The notes beneath the pieces are model-generated. The model had not been told where the DNA came from. It was given only the letters and a program-made list of their open reading frames with translations, and did not search any database. Shown here piece by piece: positions 33,001 through 45,315 of a stretch of 64,000 nt of DNA (position 1 is its first letter; every line of letters begins with the position of its first letter). The DNA comes from Cryptomeria japonica (taxonomy: Eukaryota; Streptophyta; Pinopsida; Cupressales; Cupressaceae). Both the position numbers and the translations under genes were made by a program. The stretch spans positions 669,192,852-669,256,851 of the forward strand of contig NC_081412.1 of the NCBI RefSeq assembly GCF_030272615.1. Direction: 5' to 3'.

Positions 33001-35638
33001 TCTGGTTTAGCCACAACGACAATATTTGAAATCCATGGGGAATAGTCAATAGGGCGGATAAATCCAGCCTCCAATAATATTTCAATCTCAGCCTTAACAA
33101 GCAGAGCCACCTTGGGATTCATTTTTCGAATCTTTTGTTTCACAGGCTTAGCATCAGGAACTAAGACAATATTATGAGTAACGATCTTAGGATCTATACC
33201 AGGCATGTCAGAATATGCCCAAGCAAAGATCTCAGGGAATTCATACAATAGTTCTTCATATTGTTTCTGTTCCTCTTCATCCAAACATTTACCAATTTTA
33301 ATAACTTTCTCTTTGTTGCAAGGATCCATCTTAACATTAGTGGTGTCACTTATGAGAAGATTACTTTGTTGAGGAGTATCCTTTAACTGAGGGAATTCTT
33401 TCACAATCTCATCATTATCAATCTCTTTTCCAAAATAGGCTTCAGTGTTCAAACAATAAGGGAGTCCCCTATTGTGATGATAACGAGGAAGAGTGTCATA
33501 GGCTCTCAAGAACTCAGCTAAAGCATCATCAGTAGGGAAGATATCCAAAGCACAATCACTCAAAGAATCCTCATCAATATACTCAGGGTGTTGTATTGAT
33601 AAAGATGTAGAGATAGCATTAACACTAATACATGGTCTTTTAGAAGCTTTAGTACGTCTGTAGGGATTATAGCCAAGTCCAAAGGCATAATTGTGAAAAT
33701 TAGTGTTTAGAGGAACTCTTATCCCTTGTTCATGAGCACCACAACCTTTTCCATGATACCCATGTTTAGCAAAAATGCGAAAACCACGACCATAACGATC
33801 AGCCATTTCAGGAAGAGAAGGTGGTTTTTCATAAGACAAAGAATCAAAATCTTCATAATTAGAGATGTGAGAAGAAGAATTTTGAGAAGCGGCCACAAAA
33901 TTATTACTCATAGATTCAGGTAAGGTTGATTGATTTTTAGCTTCTTCTTTCTTTTCAACTTTATGATTTTCAGCTTCTTCCTTCTTTTCAATTTTAATTT
34001 CTCTAGAAGGAACCTTATATTCACCTACAAAGGTAGGGTTAAAATCAAGAGATCCCCAATCATCCTCTGCAAGAACCTTTGCAGGATCAAAATCCTTTTT
34101 ATGTGTAGTTTCAAGTCGAGAAGGATCTTCTTCAGGAGTTCCAGACTCATCCGAAGGATTTTGATCATCGGAGAGCGAGGATTCATCGATAGGTTTCTTG
34201 TTTAAAGAGTCATCACTAGACGAGGATGGCTTAGAAGAACTCCCTTTGGAATTAGATGTTTGTAGACAAGCTTGAAAATTAGTATCACCCATCAAAGTGT
34301 ATGTCTTATTGTTATAAACGAATTTAACTTGTCTATGCAATGTAGAGGGGACAACTTGCATGCTGTGAATCCAAGGCCTCCCTAATAACAAGTTATATGT
34401 TAAATTTCCCGGCATAACATGGATAGGAGTAGGCAAAGTAACAGGTCCCACTGTGAGAGGTAAGGTGATGATACCTAATGAAGTTTTAGCCACATTGTCA
34501 AAACCACGAATGGGACGAGAGTTAGGCTCAATAAGAGATGTATCCACATTCATCTTATGCAATAGATTAATGCTACACACATTAAGACCAGAGCCATTAT
34601 CTACTAGTGTTTGTCTTATAGCAGTGTCTTTCATGACAACCACAATCATCAAGGGATCATATTGTTGTTGAATTTCACTAGTAGGCAACTCATCTTGGGT
34701 AAACACAATTTGAGCTTTGGATTCATCACAGAGTTAACAAAAGATGCTATATTACTAGATGTATTCGGTGGAGGAACATTCAAATCTTTCAAGGCATCTT
34801 GTAACATTCCATGATGAGCGGAAGAAGTTTGAATCAAATCTCAAAGGGATATCTTAGTAGAGGTAGCTTTAAGTTGTTCTATGAGATCATATTCCTTACC
34901 CATAACTTGCGAAATACGGGGAGCTTGAGGAAGAATTGGTTGAGGATTAGGAAGAGAGACTGGAATAACAGGAGGAGGATTAGGTTGCCTATTATTTCTG
35001 GTATGATAGGTATGGGCAACCGCATGATAACTCTCTCTAGTTATTCGCTTAGCATAATTGTAAGGACTTATAGGTTGTCTTCCTTGCACGGTGATGATTG
35101 GTTTATTCGGGGTACGAAAGGAATCATGATCATACCTTCCTTGGATAGTAAGGAGAGGTGATTTAGGAATTTGAAAGGTAGGAGAAGGATAAGCACCTTG
35201 GACTTCAAAAAGAGGCTTGTTATATTCATTCAAATTTATCATGTTAACCAATTTAGAGATCTTGTTTTTGTTTATAGGTTTCGACAAAGCCACAAAGTCA
35301 TCAAGAGCATCATCCAACAAAGCATGATCATATCGGTTAAAAGGTTTGTCTTTTGATTCAAAAGGAGACATCTCCTCATAGAGGGGATTATTGAAAACAA
35401 CCATGTTACTAGATTCAGGGGAAGAGTTGATAGGAATGTATCCTTGAGAGGAATCATTCGACTTATCTTTCTCATCACACCTAAATGGCATAGTAACAAG
35501 GTTTATGAGTTTTTGGTAAAATGAAGGTTTAGCATCCTTAGGGTTTAAAAACTCATCTAAAGCTTCATCTAATTCATCTTGGCTATACTCATAATAATCA
35601 TCGAAAGCATGAACATTTTGCAAATAAAAATCTGACAT
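30060..35638 (-). pseudogene. Gypsy C polyprotein (protease, RT, two RNase H, integrase)
   Basis: The sense reading starts at 35638 (MSDFYLQNVHAFDDYY). The first 265 codons show no Retrotrans_gag or zinc-knuckle pattern. Protease reads TLVDNGSGLNVCS (about 34600). A G-patch-like stretch (MADRYGRGFRIFAKHGYHGK) lies near 33800. RT has LPNIDMIVDSTAGHALLSFM and EDYVDDILAKS (about 32690). The first RNase H reads LLYTTASS and lacks the catalytic Asp, while the second has YFDGS, EYEAL and YGDSQ. Integrase shows the zinc-binding start, GLDLIG, ISDNGTSF and GQAESSNK, so its catalytic triad is kept. TGA stops lie at 34841-34843, 32736-32738 and 30510-30512, each one base from CGA, and a frameshift lies near 34735. 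Confidence 0.93.
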
Positions 35639-35790
35639 TTTGAAAAGATTGCATAAAATTTAAACACACAATGCAAAGAAACACACTCTTTTTTTTTTTT
35701 CTTTTTCTCTTTTAATGAAAATGAAATGAAAACACACTAAATCTAGATCTAGATCTAATAAATGCAATGCAAGAGGAAGCAATGATAGAT

Positions 35791-35807
35791 TCACGTCGGG
35801 TTCACCA
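35791..35807 (-). promoter_or_regulatory. Gypsy C primer binding site
   Basis: The minus strand reads TGGTGAACCCGACGTGA two bases inside the 5' LTR. The TGG start and position fit a tRNA primer site. It is not the initiator-Met type, and I could not assign the tRNA. Confidence 0.7.
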
Positions 35808-35809
35808 AA

Positions 35810-37432
35810 TGTGTGGGGGAAAAAGCGAGACTAGGTTAACATGCCCTAATCCTACCTTTTGACACACATTACGGAATACGAAAGAGCCTAGAGATATCGC
35901 ACAATTGGCTACTTCTTTTGGTGAAAGAGAGAGCTACGGGATATCTATTAGGATTCCTATTCCCTTGTTGAAATTGTAAGATCAAGTAATGCAAGTTCAA
36001 ACCCTAATCCCAAAATGCAAGTATGAACCAATAACAAGATTGCAGAATTGAGATTAAACAATGAACAACTGTAAGTACAAGGATGAAATAAGAATGCAGA
36101 TATGTACCCGGAGTCAAAATCGGACTGAAAATGTTGGGGACGGGGGCGCGGGCGCCACTGTCCTAAAAACTGCACCGGAAACCACTGTTCTGCACTCTGA
36201 AACACTGTCTGGAAACTGTCTGCAAACTGTCTGTCCGGAGGACCAGGGCGCCTAGCGCCTCTGTCCCAGGGACCAGGGCGCCTAGCGCCCCTGTCCCAGT
36301 CTCCTGCTCTGCAATTTCACACAGAGTGTTGTTCCAACTTTCTCTCTCCGGATCTGTATCCCGCGGCGTCGTCCGAATCCCGAAACCTGCAACAATATCT
36401 GAAAAGGGGGAGGGGCGGCTATATAGGGTTTTGCCTTAGTCAAACCCCCGCTTCGGTGATTTCCACCTCCACGAATAGCCAAGTTGTTTTGTAAAATGTA
36501 TTGTGTGTGCAGACCTAGTGTGTGTGCAAGGTCCAAAATGCAAGAAAGCAAACTAGAGCAACCTAGAAAGTAAACCCTAATTGCTTGCAAATGATAATGT
36601 AAATGCTCTAAATCAAGATGCAATGTGATCTAAAGCATGAATAAATGATGTATCAAAGCTTATGCAAAGACATGAAAACAATACGAAATCATACCCAACC
36701 CTCAAGGGAGGAGTACAAGCCAATCTTCAGTCGGTAATCTCCTATTGTTCTTCAATGTCTTCCAAGCCCTAAGTGGATGAATGAGTTTGATAGATGCTTG
36801 ATAGAATGATGTTGAATGTTGTTGAAGTCCTCAAAGATCTGCTCTTTCGCTGCATATGAAGTTCCTGGAAACAAAAATCCGATCCCTTCCAATGAAGAAA
36901 GAGAGCTCTTATGTACGAAACCCTAGGTCATAAATTCGTATTTTGGCCGACCTAGAGATTGAATATCCCGCCAATTTCTTGGGGTTAAGCTTTATTTTAT
37001 GATTGGATTGTGCTCCCAAAATTTCGGGAAAAATGTCTGGGACCATGTGCACCGGGCGCCATGGTCCTGGCAACTTTTCACCAAATTTTCAGGGCCGTCG
37101 GATATGATGATTTTAGAGAGAATCCCGAAGTTACAGGTGATTTCGAGATGTTTTGACCCCGAAACCAAGCCCCCAAGTTCGAAATAGGACTTAATTAGGG
37201 TTTTTGATTGAGTGGTGTATTAGAGGAATAAAATGCGAAGGGCGCGCTTTAGTGAAAGGGCCCAACTTTGTGATGTAGAGAATGATGAAATAGGACCTTA
37301 GACCTAATTAATTTGATTAATTAAGTGCTTAAGGAGAAATGCAATGCAGAATGCAAAATGCACTAAGGGGGGTGCTAAACTAGGTGTGAAATTGTACCAC
37401 CCTAGTGAGTGCGTACAATTTACGACACTACA
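35810..37432 (-). repeat. Gypsy C 5' LTR
   Basis: This 1623-bp LTR has the same ends as 24694-26380. The two copies are close in sequence apart from the minisatellite block, so the insertion is relatively young. Confidence 0.95.
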
Positions 37433-37437
37433 GTAGG
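37433..37437. repeat. Target duplication of gypsy C, right copy
   Basis: GTAGG matches 24689-24693. Element B gag continues directly after it. Confidence 0.93.
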
Positions 37438-37786
37438 TAATACTGCTCCTAAGGCTAAAAAGCCTATTGGTAAGAAGGTTTTCAAACCTGTTTGTTTTAA
37501 CTGTCATAAACCAGGACATACTGCTAATGTATGTAGAAGCATACCTAATAAGAACACAAACTATAATATTAATGCTAAATATGTGTCTAGAAGATTTGAA
37601 GGTCATTGTTACACATGCAACATGTATGAACATAGATCAGTTGAATGCAGATATGGAGCGAACAACCCAACACCTCACATGAACTCAAGATCTAACGGTG
37701 ACTGGAGAAGTACCTATGACAATTGGAGAAACATGAACTGACATAAACCCTATATCAACTGGTTCAGTCCATATAAAATGGAAAAG
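37438..37786 (+). pseudogene. Element B Gag-like protein, zinc knuckles 1 and 2
   Basis: The frame resumes with KKVFKPVCFNCHKPGHTANV and a second knuckle, CYTCNMYEHRSVEC, matching element A. A stop at 37740 follows NWRNMN. LINE insertion then splits it, and knuckles 3 and 4 lie at 41349-41669. Confidence 0.85.
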
Positions 37787-37789
37787 GAA

Positions 37790-39264
37790 AGCTCCCACCA
37801 TTGAGGATTTCCTGGTCTTAGATCAGATACCAAGCGGGTCTTTCATTTGGAATAGTGTTATCCAGGCTAAAGGTATTGCTAGTCTTGGCAATGTCTGGGC
37901 CATTGGTGATGGTAGGAAGGTGGACTTTTGGGACAATGCTTGGATTGGAGGATCCCCTCTTAATAAGCTGGCTTCTCATACACTCATCCATAATTGGAAG
38001 GAGAAGATATGTACCAAAGTGGTTGATTATTGGAAAGATCAAATGTGGTGGACCTCAGACCAATTGATCCCAAACTCAAGAAGGTAAACTTAATGATCAA
38101 CCATGTAGTCTTGAATTCCAGAAGGGAAGACCATATGGTGTGGTGTGGAACTTCGTTTGGAACATATTCAGTCTCTTTTGCTGTCCTTTTAATGGCACAC
38201 TCCCAAGACCCTATTCCATGCTGGGCCAAGGCTTGGTATCTAGGGTTGACTCCCAAAATCAACATCATTTTGTGGATCCTCTTGCAAAACAAGATTCTTA
38301 TTATTGACAACTTAAGAAAGAGGGCCTTTTGTTTCCCTAACTTTTGCTACCTTTGTCTTAATAATGAGGAATTTGTGAACCACATGTTTTTACACTATCA
38401 TTATACCACTCCTATTTGGGGGATGTTTTTTCAAATGTGGGACTGAATTGGGTTTTCTAGGAGGTGATGCAGGATTGCTTTAGAAGCTGGCATTATTCCA
38501 CCAATAACATCACCATAAGAAATCTTTGGAAGTTCTCTTTTGCCCATATCCTCTAGGAGATATGGAAAGAGAGAAATAATAGAATATTCTGAAATGAAAT
38601 TAACACCTCTGAAGTGGTATGGGTCAAGATATAAATAACTGTGTTGAGAATGTAATGGGCAAGGGAGTGAATAGTTGTACCAGTAAGGAGGACTTTAATG
38701 TTCTGAAAAGATGGAATATCCAAGCCTCTTTGGGCTCTAACATCAACCAAATTAATAGAAGCTTGTGTTGCTTGTCTTTCCCCCCCAATGAGTGGTTCAA
38801 GGGCAACTTTGATGGGGTGACAAAAGGAAATCCAGGTCCGACTGGTTGCGGTGGTGTCATTTGAAATGGGGCTGGCTTTCGCACTGGAGCGGTGGCCTAT
38901 CCCTTAGGAATTCAAACCAATCATATGGCAGAAGCTACGGGGGTACTTCAGTCTATTAAATTGGCCTCTAATTTAGGGGTCAAAATGCTTTAGTTGGAAG
39001 ACGGCTCTAAAAACATCATTAACTACCTTCTCGGTAATCATCAACCTTCGTGGACTATCAAGAACATCATTGAGTTAGCCAAAGAGATGATTCAGGGGTT
39101 TAAAACATGCCACATCACATGTGTCTACAGAGAGGCTAACCAAAGTGCTGATTGGGTTGCCATTGTGGCAGTACAAAGTGAGATAATTATTACCTGGAAT
39201 GGCGAAGGTGAGCTATCGTGTGCGGCATGTGATATCTTAATTTATGAAAGATTGCATGGTAAGT
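37790..39264 (+). pseudogene. LINE ORF2 C-terminal part (zf-RVT and RNase H)
   Basis: The zinc-binding RT tail (FCFPNFCYLCLNNEEFVNHM, about 38320-38390) is preceded by WAIGDGRKVDFWDNAWIGG. The RNase H (about 38790-39230) keeps KGNFDG, HMAEATG and REANQSADW, with EDGS in place of EGDS. Stops lie at 38084, 38444 and 38862, and frames shift between 38450 and 38790. RNase H removes template RNA during copying; this copy is broken. Confidence 0.82.
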
Positions 39265-39376
39265 AGGAACAAATTTGAAATCATTTCCTGAAGTGTAAGT
39301 AGACGTCGTGGCAGTAGGCGTTGGTTCTGTAGTCTATCGAGAAGGAGGTACAACAATTATTGTTTGTTAACTTCGT

Positions 39377-41143
39377 ATGCTTTATGGGCATTTTTATCCC
39401 TCTTCAACAATAGCATCAAAAACTCCTATAGAATCTGAACTGGTTATCACAGAGTCTATTGTGAAGAAAGGAATCAGTTGGGAGCTACAAATTATTGATA
39501 TCAATAGGATCATGGGTGGTAAACAAAAGAGAACGGAGGCTATCACTATTGAGAAATTGAATAGTTGTCCGCAGTTTTGGGCTATCCTTCAAGCCGCTAA
39601 GATGATGGATTTAATGGAAAATATGCAGGAGAAACGACCCAAAATCACGAGAATCTTCAAGAAGGGCTGGAACGAAGGGATGTTAACCATTGGAAATAGG
39701 AAGGTCAAGGTGACCGAAACTATGATTGTGGAGGCAACAGGTCTTCCAATGGAGGGCATCAAGTTTTACAGGGACAAAAAGATTTCAGATGCTGCCGTTA
39801 AGAAATTTCCGAAGAATGAGGAGGAAAGGGCTAGACTAGTGAAGGGCAACCATACCTACTTTCCGCCAAAGGTAATTAAGTTAATTTGGAGAAGGGTTTT
39901 GCTTGCTATTATGGAGTTTATCACGCTTGATGGTAGATACACTAGGGTTTACAACTACCACTTTGTTTTACTTAATCATTTTAGGTATAAAGAAAAAATT
40001 TCTTTCTCCTATTATCTTTTCTGTGCCCTTAATGCGGGGATCAAGGATGCAATTTCCAACCCCAATATCAACCTTGCAATGCACGAAGGTTTGATGGTGA
40101 TTCTGTATAATCACATCAAGAAAATGACTGTCCAGTTGAATATAGTTGAGATTTTTGAATCGGATGAGGATTTTGATGACTCTGATGAGGAGGAAGGCGA
40201 TGGCTATGATACAGAAGCGGAGATAGAGGACGACCCCCAAATTGCTGGGTCAAGCAGAAGAAATAAAAAACAGAGTAGGGGAAACAAAACAAAGGGTTTG
40301 TCAAAAAGAAGCAGAGAGGGGAAGACAATAGCTGGTACGAGGAGGAGTATGGGACTGACAATGACATGGACACTGGAAGTGAGGGGGTCCAAATCCTTGT
40401 GAGCCCGAAGCAAAAAAAGAAGACTTTTAGGCGGGCACCAAGGATTGGTCGCCTCTCAGGACTGATTTAAAGGAGAAGGGATTGATGGGGGAGGATATGA
40501 CAACGAAAGAAGCTTAGAGCTCTGAGGATAGGGAGGTTGGCCTGAAGGTTAATCTTAATACTACAGGTGATAAGAACTAGGAAGAGCATCACTTTAATAT
40601 TGATCTCTGCATCAATAACGATATGGAAAGCCTCAAACAGGTGCTTAGCTGGGTGCATAAGGAAATTGAAGGCATCAAAACCAAGCAAGCCCAGAAAGCA
40701 GGGAAAATCAAGACATTACAAGCTTTAGGCTCCAGAAAGTTCAATTCCCTACCGAAATGTCTCAAGGAGCTCACCAAAGAGATTGGTAACGCTGAGGAGA
40801 TTATCAACGCCAACCGCACTAGCTTTTTTGGCTTGGAAAACAAAGAAGGTGCAGCTGAAAAGAGACTAGATGGAATTGAGTGAGCAAAGCCACAAGATTC
40901 TGAAGGCTGCCTCGCCCAACATTAAATCCCTTATCTGCAAGCTGGAGAACTACCAAGGGGATAAGGTCGTGGGGGGCATTATTGATGTTAAGGATGACAC
41001 CCCAGATGATAGGGACACAGGGCTTGGGAGAAGAACGAGATCAAGCACTAAAAGGATGCAAAGCCACATTAAGGAAATCAAGGATATTAAGTGGGCAATA
41101 GACAATATGAAACAGATGGAGCTAGAAGCGATGGAAATGTTTT
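39377..41143 (+). pseudogene. Extra LINE-borne protein of unknown function
   Basis: The first 341 codons are open. They carry a globular domain with ATGLPMEGIKFYRDKKISDA, ITLDGRYTRVYNYHFVLLNH and SYYLFCALNAGIKDAISNPN, then an Asp/Glu-rich linker (ESDEDFDDSDEEEGD). After a frameshift near 40340 the sequence reads VQILVSPKQKKKTFRRAPRI, then two stop-separated coiled segments (40623-40880 and 40870-41145). I do not recognise the domain with certainty. It faintly recalls plant transposon-associated helical domains, and the phrase after VEATGLP resembles PMD wording. It sits 110 bp after RNase H, in the same orientation and inside the same LINE. Confidence 0.6.
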
Positions 41144-41348
41144 AGAAATTAACCTAAGCCTGGGTTTCTGTTGGTCTTTTTTGGTCTATAATCAACGTTC
41201 TCTTGTTTGTTGGCATTTGGTTTGCCAATTGTCTTTCCTTTGTTTGCTGTCTTTTTGTTTAGCTATGTTGTAATGTTTATCTTTTGATTTTCTGACTGTA
41301 CTGGGTTTCAGGGGCCCATCAAAACACATTTTCCCATATTAAAAAACA

Positions 41349-41669
41349 AATGTGATTTGCACAATTTGCAATAATTATGGACATGTGGCTATGAACTACA
41401 GAAGGAGAACTGGAAGAGGTAATGTAGGACTTCGGAGAGCATCTGAGATGGCCTGCTATCATTGTCACAAACTGGGACACATGACAAAGTTTTGTAGAAC
41501 CAGGAAGAACAAATCGGTTAACCACTCTGAAGATCAGAAAGGTAAGCAAAAGGTCGATCTTGAGGAAACCAGAGCAGAGATGAACAAAATCTGGAAGAAG
41601 AGTGAGGACAAGCCCGCAGAAGAACCTAACCCTTCACCTAGTGTGGAGAATCCTGAACCGGTGAACTAA
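41349..41669 (+). pseudogene. Element B Gag-like protein, zinc knuckles 3 and 4
   Basis: It contains CTICNNYGHVAMNY (last Cys changed to Tyr) and CYHCHKLGHMTKFC, then a hydrophilic tail ending at TAA 41667. It matches element A 21120-20790. Confidence 0.85.
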
Positions 41670-42164
41670 GCTTTAGAACAAGTCTAAGGGGAGCATAGCG
41701 GTAAATATACTTTCAGACCCCTTGAAGAGTGTATGATAAGAGAGTTTTGCATTTTGAGTTGTTTTTACGAGAATTCTTGAGATCATTGTCTATCGATTTT
41801 CTAAAGGATTACCAATTGGTTATATACCTATCGATATAAGTGAGTTTGTTAAGCAGTATAGTAGGGTTTGCTACCCTATCAGTTGTGCAATTAATGCAGT
41901 GTGTAATTTTATAAAAGTAAGTTTACCAAGTTATTTTTACCCTAATTACATTCCAAGAAGAATTTTTGAGCACCTGCAGAGTGCAATAGAGAATTGTTAG
42001 CTGATTGCGAGCGAATTTCTACTACGGATCAAAAGTTGAATTGGATTTGAAGGTTAGGGAAGGCGAAACGGGTGTGCATTCGAGAGATCACCCAGAAACC
42101 CTACCGACATGAAGGGAATAAGGTATTATTTTGGTTAATCTCTCTCAAATCAAGATTATCTAGA
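41670..42164. other. Noncoding spacer between ORFs of element B
   Basis: It corresponds to 20296-20789 of element A. No conserved ORF is seen. It includes GGGGAGCATAGCGGTAAA, which element A also has in similar form. Confidence 0.55.
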
Positions 42165-45100
42165 ATGGCATCGTCGTCTACATAAGCAGAGAGACTTATG
42201 ATTACCGCTGAAGCTATGGAGTCTATGGAATCAGACAAAATAGAATCATATAATGCATTGCCTCAAGTTCCTGATGGTGTTATGATTAAAGGTGATTGAA
42301 CTAGCTATATAGATTGTAAAATTGAGGATCTAGGATCACTATCTATCTATTCACAACTCAAATCTTTGTGTGCTAAGAGAGGGAAAATCAAAACCGAGTA
42401 CATTAGGGTTTTTGAAAAAGGTTTTCATAATGCGACATATTTTCTTGAAGATTTTGAGGAAGAGCATGTTAGGATAATTTTTAGTCGTGTGCATGGAGAG
42501 AATATGTATCTTGAAAGGTCACACACAATCAAAAAGGAAGAAATTCATGCAATGACTGTTTTCTGGCAAACCGACAAAGTACTTAAATTGAGAATAGTTT
42601 CAAAAGATATTGTGATTGCACTGACTCAGACCACCGTTGATGGTCGTGTGATTTCGATCAACAACATTAAAGAGCCAATAATCAGATATGCAACTATGGT
42701 GATTGGCTATCGAATATTCTATTCTAGCAGGATGAATTGTGTGCCATCTGCTACTGTGCATGCAGCCTACAAAACGATAGAAGGGAATGCAGATTATGAC
42801 CTATGCGAAGCAATGCGAAGCCAATTGATGTTGAAGTTAAAATCAATCATAAATGACAATAGTCAAAAGTTCAAGTTTGGTCAATTGTTGATTGGTCTAT
42901 TCTTTTACTTTCAGAATTTCTTACCAGGAATTGGTGACATTCAATGGTCGAAAGACACATCGGTTACAACTCAAATTAAGAACAACATTAAGGTTGTGAA
43001 GAACACATTCCTTGTTGCCATGAACATATATTTTGATGAGTTCCAAAAGAAGATGAACATGAGGTTAAGACTATCATATGAAGTGGTGAAACACTTTGAA
43101 AAAGACATCTATTTCATAGTTACCACTGACTTTTGTCTTATGGAAGCTGTAGAACCTAGGGAAGAAGAGATGGAAGATATGAGCTATGAAGTCAACTATG
43201 ACTTATTAATCATTTATGCCAACAACCTTTTGGAATCTCCATTGGATAAGAAGAAGAAAAGATTGGGAACTTACCAGGAGTGAATCACACCTACTTAACC
43301 CAGTAGTGGCAAAGAGAAAAATAAGAAAGTTGAGCAAGCACGCTCAATGACCATCGGTACAAGAGTGACAAGAAGTATTCAAGTAAAAAAAGAATCGACA
43401 CCCAAAGTTTATGAAAAGAAGCAGACTGCAATGAAGAAGAGAGGCAGGCAACTCATTCTTCAAGCAGAATCTGAGGATACTGACACTGAAGAGGAATCTA
43501 AGAAGATGAAAGTAACTAGTAAGAAAGCCAAACCTGTAGGAGACACATCAAAGAAAAGTACTCCTATTAATGTTATATCATACAAGCCTATGACTGATTT
43601 TGAGAGGACTTTAAAAACATTAAGGAGGAAAAGGTTTGATAATGTGAAAGAGTATTTTGATTCATTTGATGATGGACATAAACAACAAATTGTTTAAGAG
43701 GTAATCAACTATTTGTGTCAATACAATCGGTTGCCTCAAGATATTGAAAAAGACATTTTTGATTCTCTGTATTCTATTCTTATAAATAAATGGAAAGTGG
43801 CTGTAGAACAAGATCAAGAAATTATTGACATAATTTTCATTCAATATTTTTCTGAGTTATCTAGAGATGAATTATTATCATTGCTTGATAATTTCAAAGG
43901 ACAATTTCATTCTAAGGAAAGAAGATTGAAGTTATTGGCTGGAAAGGTTCAATCTGTTGAAGATGATAGCCACCGGATAGCTAAAGACATTCAAAGGATG
44001 CATGAGCAATTGAAATCCCGAACAAAGACTGGAGCTCCACCAGAGCTAGATGAAGAAGAAATTATTGCACCAGATGTAGTCTATCCTATTAAGAATAAGG
44101 ATGACACAACTTCTCCACTGGTTATTTCCTTTGTAGATGATATTGATGAAATCCAGGACACTACTGATACAATTGGTAATATCATTGAACCATTATAGCA
44201 ACCGGTCATTATTGATACACAAAAAACTGCTGAAGCATTGGTCAATGAACCTAGTGTGGATATTCAACCGCCACCAGAGAAAGAACACCAAGTTGAAAAT
44301 CAACTACCACTGGTTATTACAAGTACACAAGAGAAACCTACAAAGGCAGAGAAAGATAAAGAGAAAGAAGTTGAAGTGAAGGAAACTGAAAAAGAAAAAA
44401 GGACGAAGACAGAGAAAACAACTGAGAAAACAGTTGAAAAGAAGCAAAGGCGAAACGACAAATTGATGATGAGGATGACTATGTATTAAAGGGCCTATAA
44501 ATGTAGATAATATGAGTACATCTGAACTCATGGAGATTGCTTCTGTCATGCAATCTTAGGCTCAAAAGAAAAGTTTAAAAGAGCAAAGGAAAGAAGGAGA
44601 AACTATACACATTGTTGTTGACATTTTGTCAAGTCTCCTACCAGAGACTAACACTGACAATGTGACTACCCCTATCGACAAGTTTGGACAATTGGTTGCT
44701 GCTACTACTGACCAACTAAAAACACTTGAAGGTGCAGCTCAAACCTTAGCTGAGAAGAGTTACATAAAGAAGAGGGGAGAACAACTAATGACAAATATTG
44801 ATAAAGGGAAGATTGCTTTACCAGTAAATAAAGATCTTTTGAGAAGTGTTGTTGAAACTGGAGAAAGGATTTTGGCCTATACATCTAACATTTCATTTTT
44901 CTATTCTGATTTGAAGGAGAGGCGAGAAGAGACATAAAATGAACTGGAGAAGATATGTAATGCTTATGTACCATTATAGGATTCAACCTTGGACTTTGGT
45001 AAATTAGTTGATGTTTTGCAACATCGGTTTGATGTTTATGATTGTGAATAGGCTAAGAGACTCAGATCCTTGAAAGAACAAAAGAACCAGTTGAGACCTA

Positions 45101-45315
45101 AAGTGGACATCTTACACCGGGCATACAAGGATGCATAAACGGTTTTGTCGACCCCAGAAATGAGCACAATAGATGCAATGGAAGAATTTGCTGCACAAGT
45201 TATGACAACTATTCAGATCACTGAAACATTATTGGAAACATGGGATAATGATTTTACTCAGATGAAGATTACTTTTAGTGACATTTTCTTAAAAATTGCA
45301 GTGAACACGCCTTGA
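42165..45315 (+). pseudogene. Element B ORF2, unknown protein of about 1,050 codons
   Basis: It starts MASSST. Stops at 42183 and 42297 are open in element A. A clean 305-codon stretch follows (42366-43283), with EYIRVFEKGFHNATYFLEDF, VNEAMRSQL-like helices and KFGQLLIGLFFYFQNFLPGI. Next come a basic segment (43347-43697), a helical part (43713-44198), a Lys/Glu-rich coiled region (44238-44480) and a helical C-terminal domain (44626-44937 onward). No RT, integrase, protease, zinc finger or transposase motif is seen. Element A encodes the same protein with the middle deleted, so it is a genuine element protein. One possibility is a captured host gene or a structural or envelope-like accessory; there is no evidence for either. 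Confidence 0.75.

Larger units (their letters stand above)
24694..37432 (-). mobile_element. Tat-like Ty3/gypsy retrotransposon C with antisense PMD gene
   Basis: This 12.7-kb element lies on the minus strand with LTRs of 1623 bp (5') and 1687 bp (3') and the duplication GTAGG. In sense order it has a primer site, an N-terminal protein with no classical Gag motif, a G-patch-like block, protease, reverse transcriptase, a degenerate RNase H, a second intact-looking RNase H, integrase, a spacer, and then an oppositely oriented plant mobile domain gene before the polypurine tract and 3' LTR. A second RNase H and extra ORFs between pol and the 3' LTR are features of the Tat lineage. Three TGA stops and a frameshift disable pol. 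Confidence 0.95.
37787..41348 (+). mobile_element. 5'-truncated LINE with an extra 3' ORF
   Basis: This LINE fragment lacks endonuclease and RT. It starts in the segment before the zinc-binding domain, continues through RNase H, then carries a further protein of about 590 codons (39377-41143) before a typical 3' untranslated region and a short A-run (41341-41346). It lies inside element B gag, which lines up with element A on both sides. A clear target duplication was not found, so some flanking bases may be lost. Confidence 0.82.
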
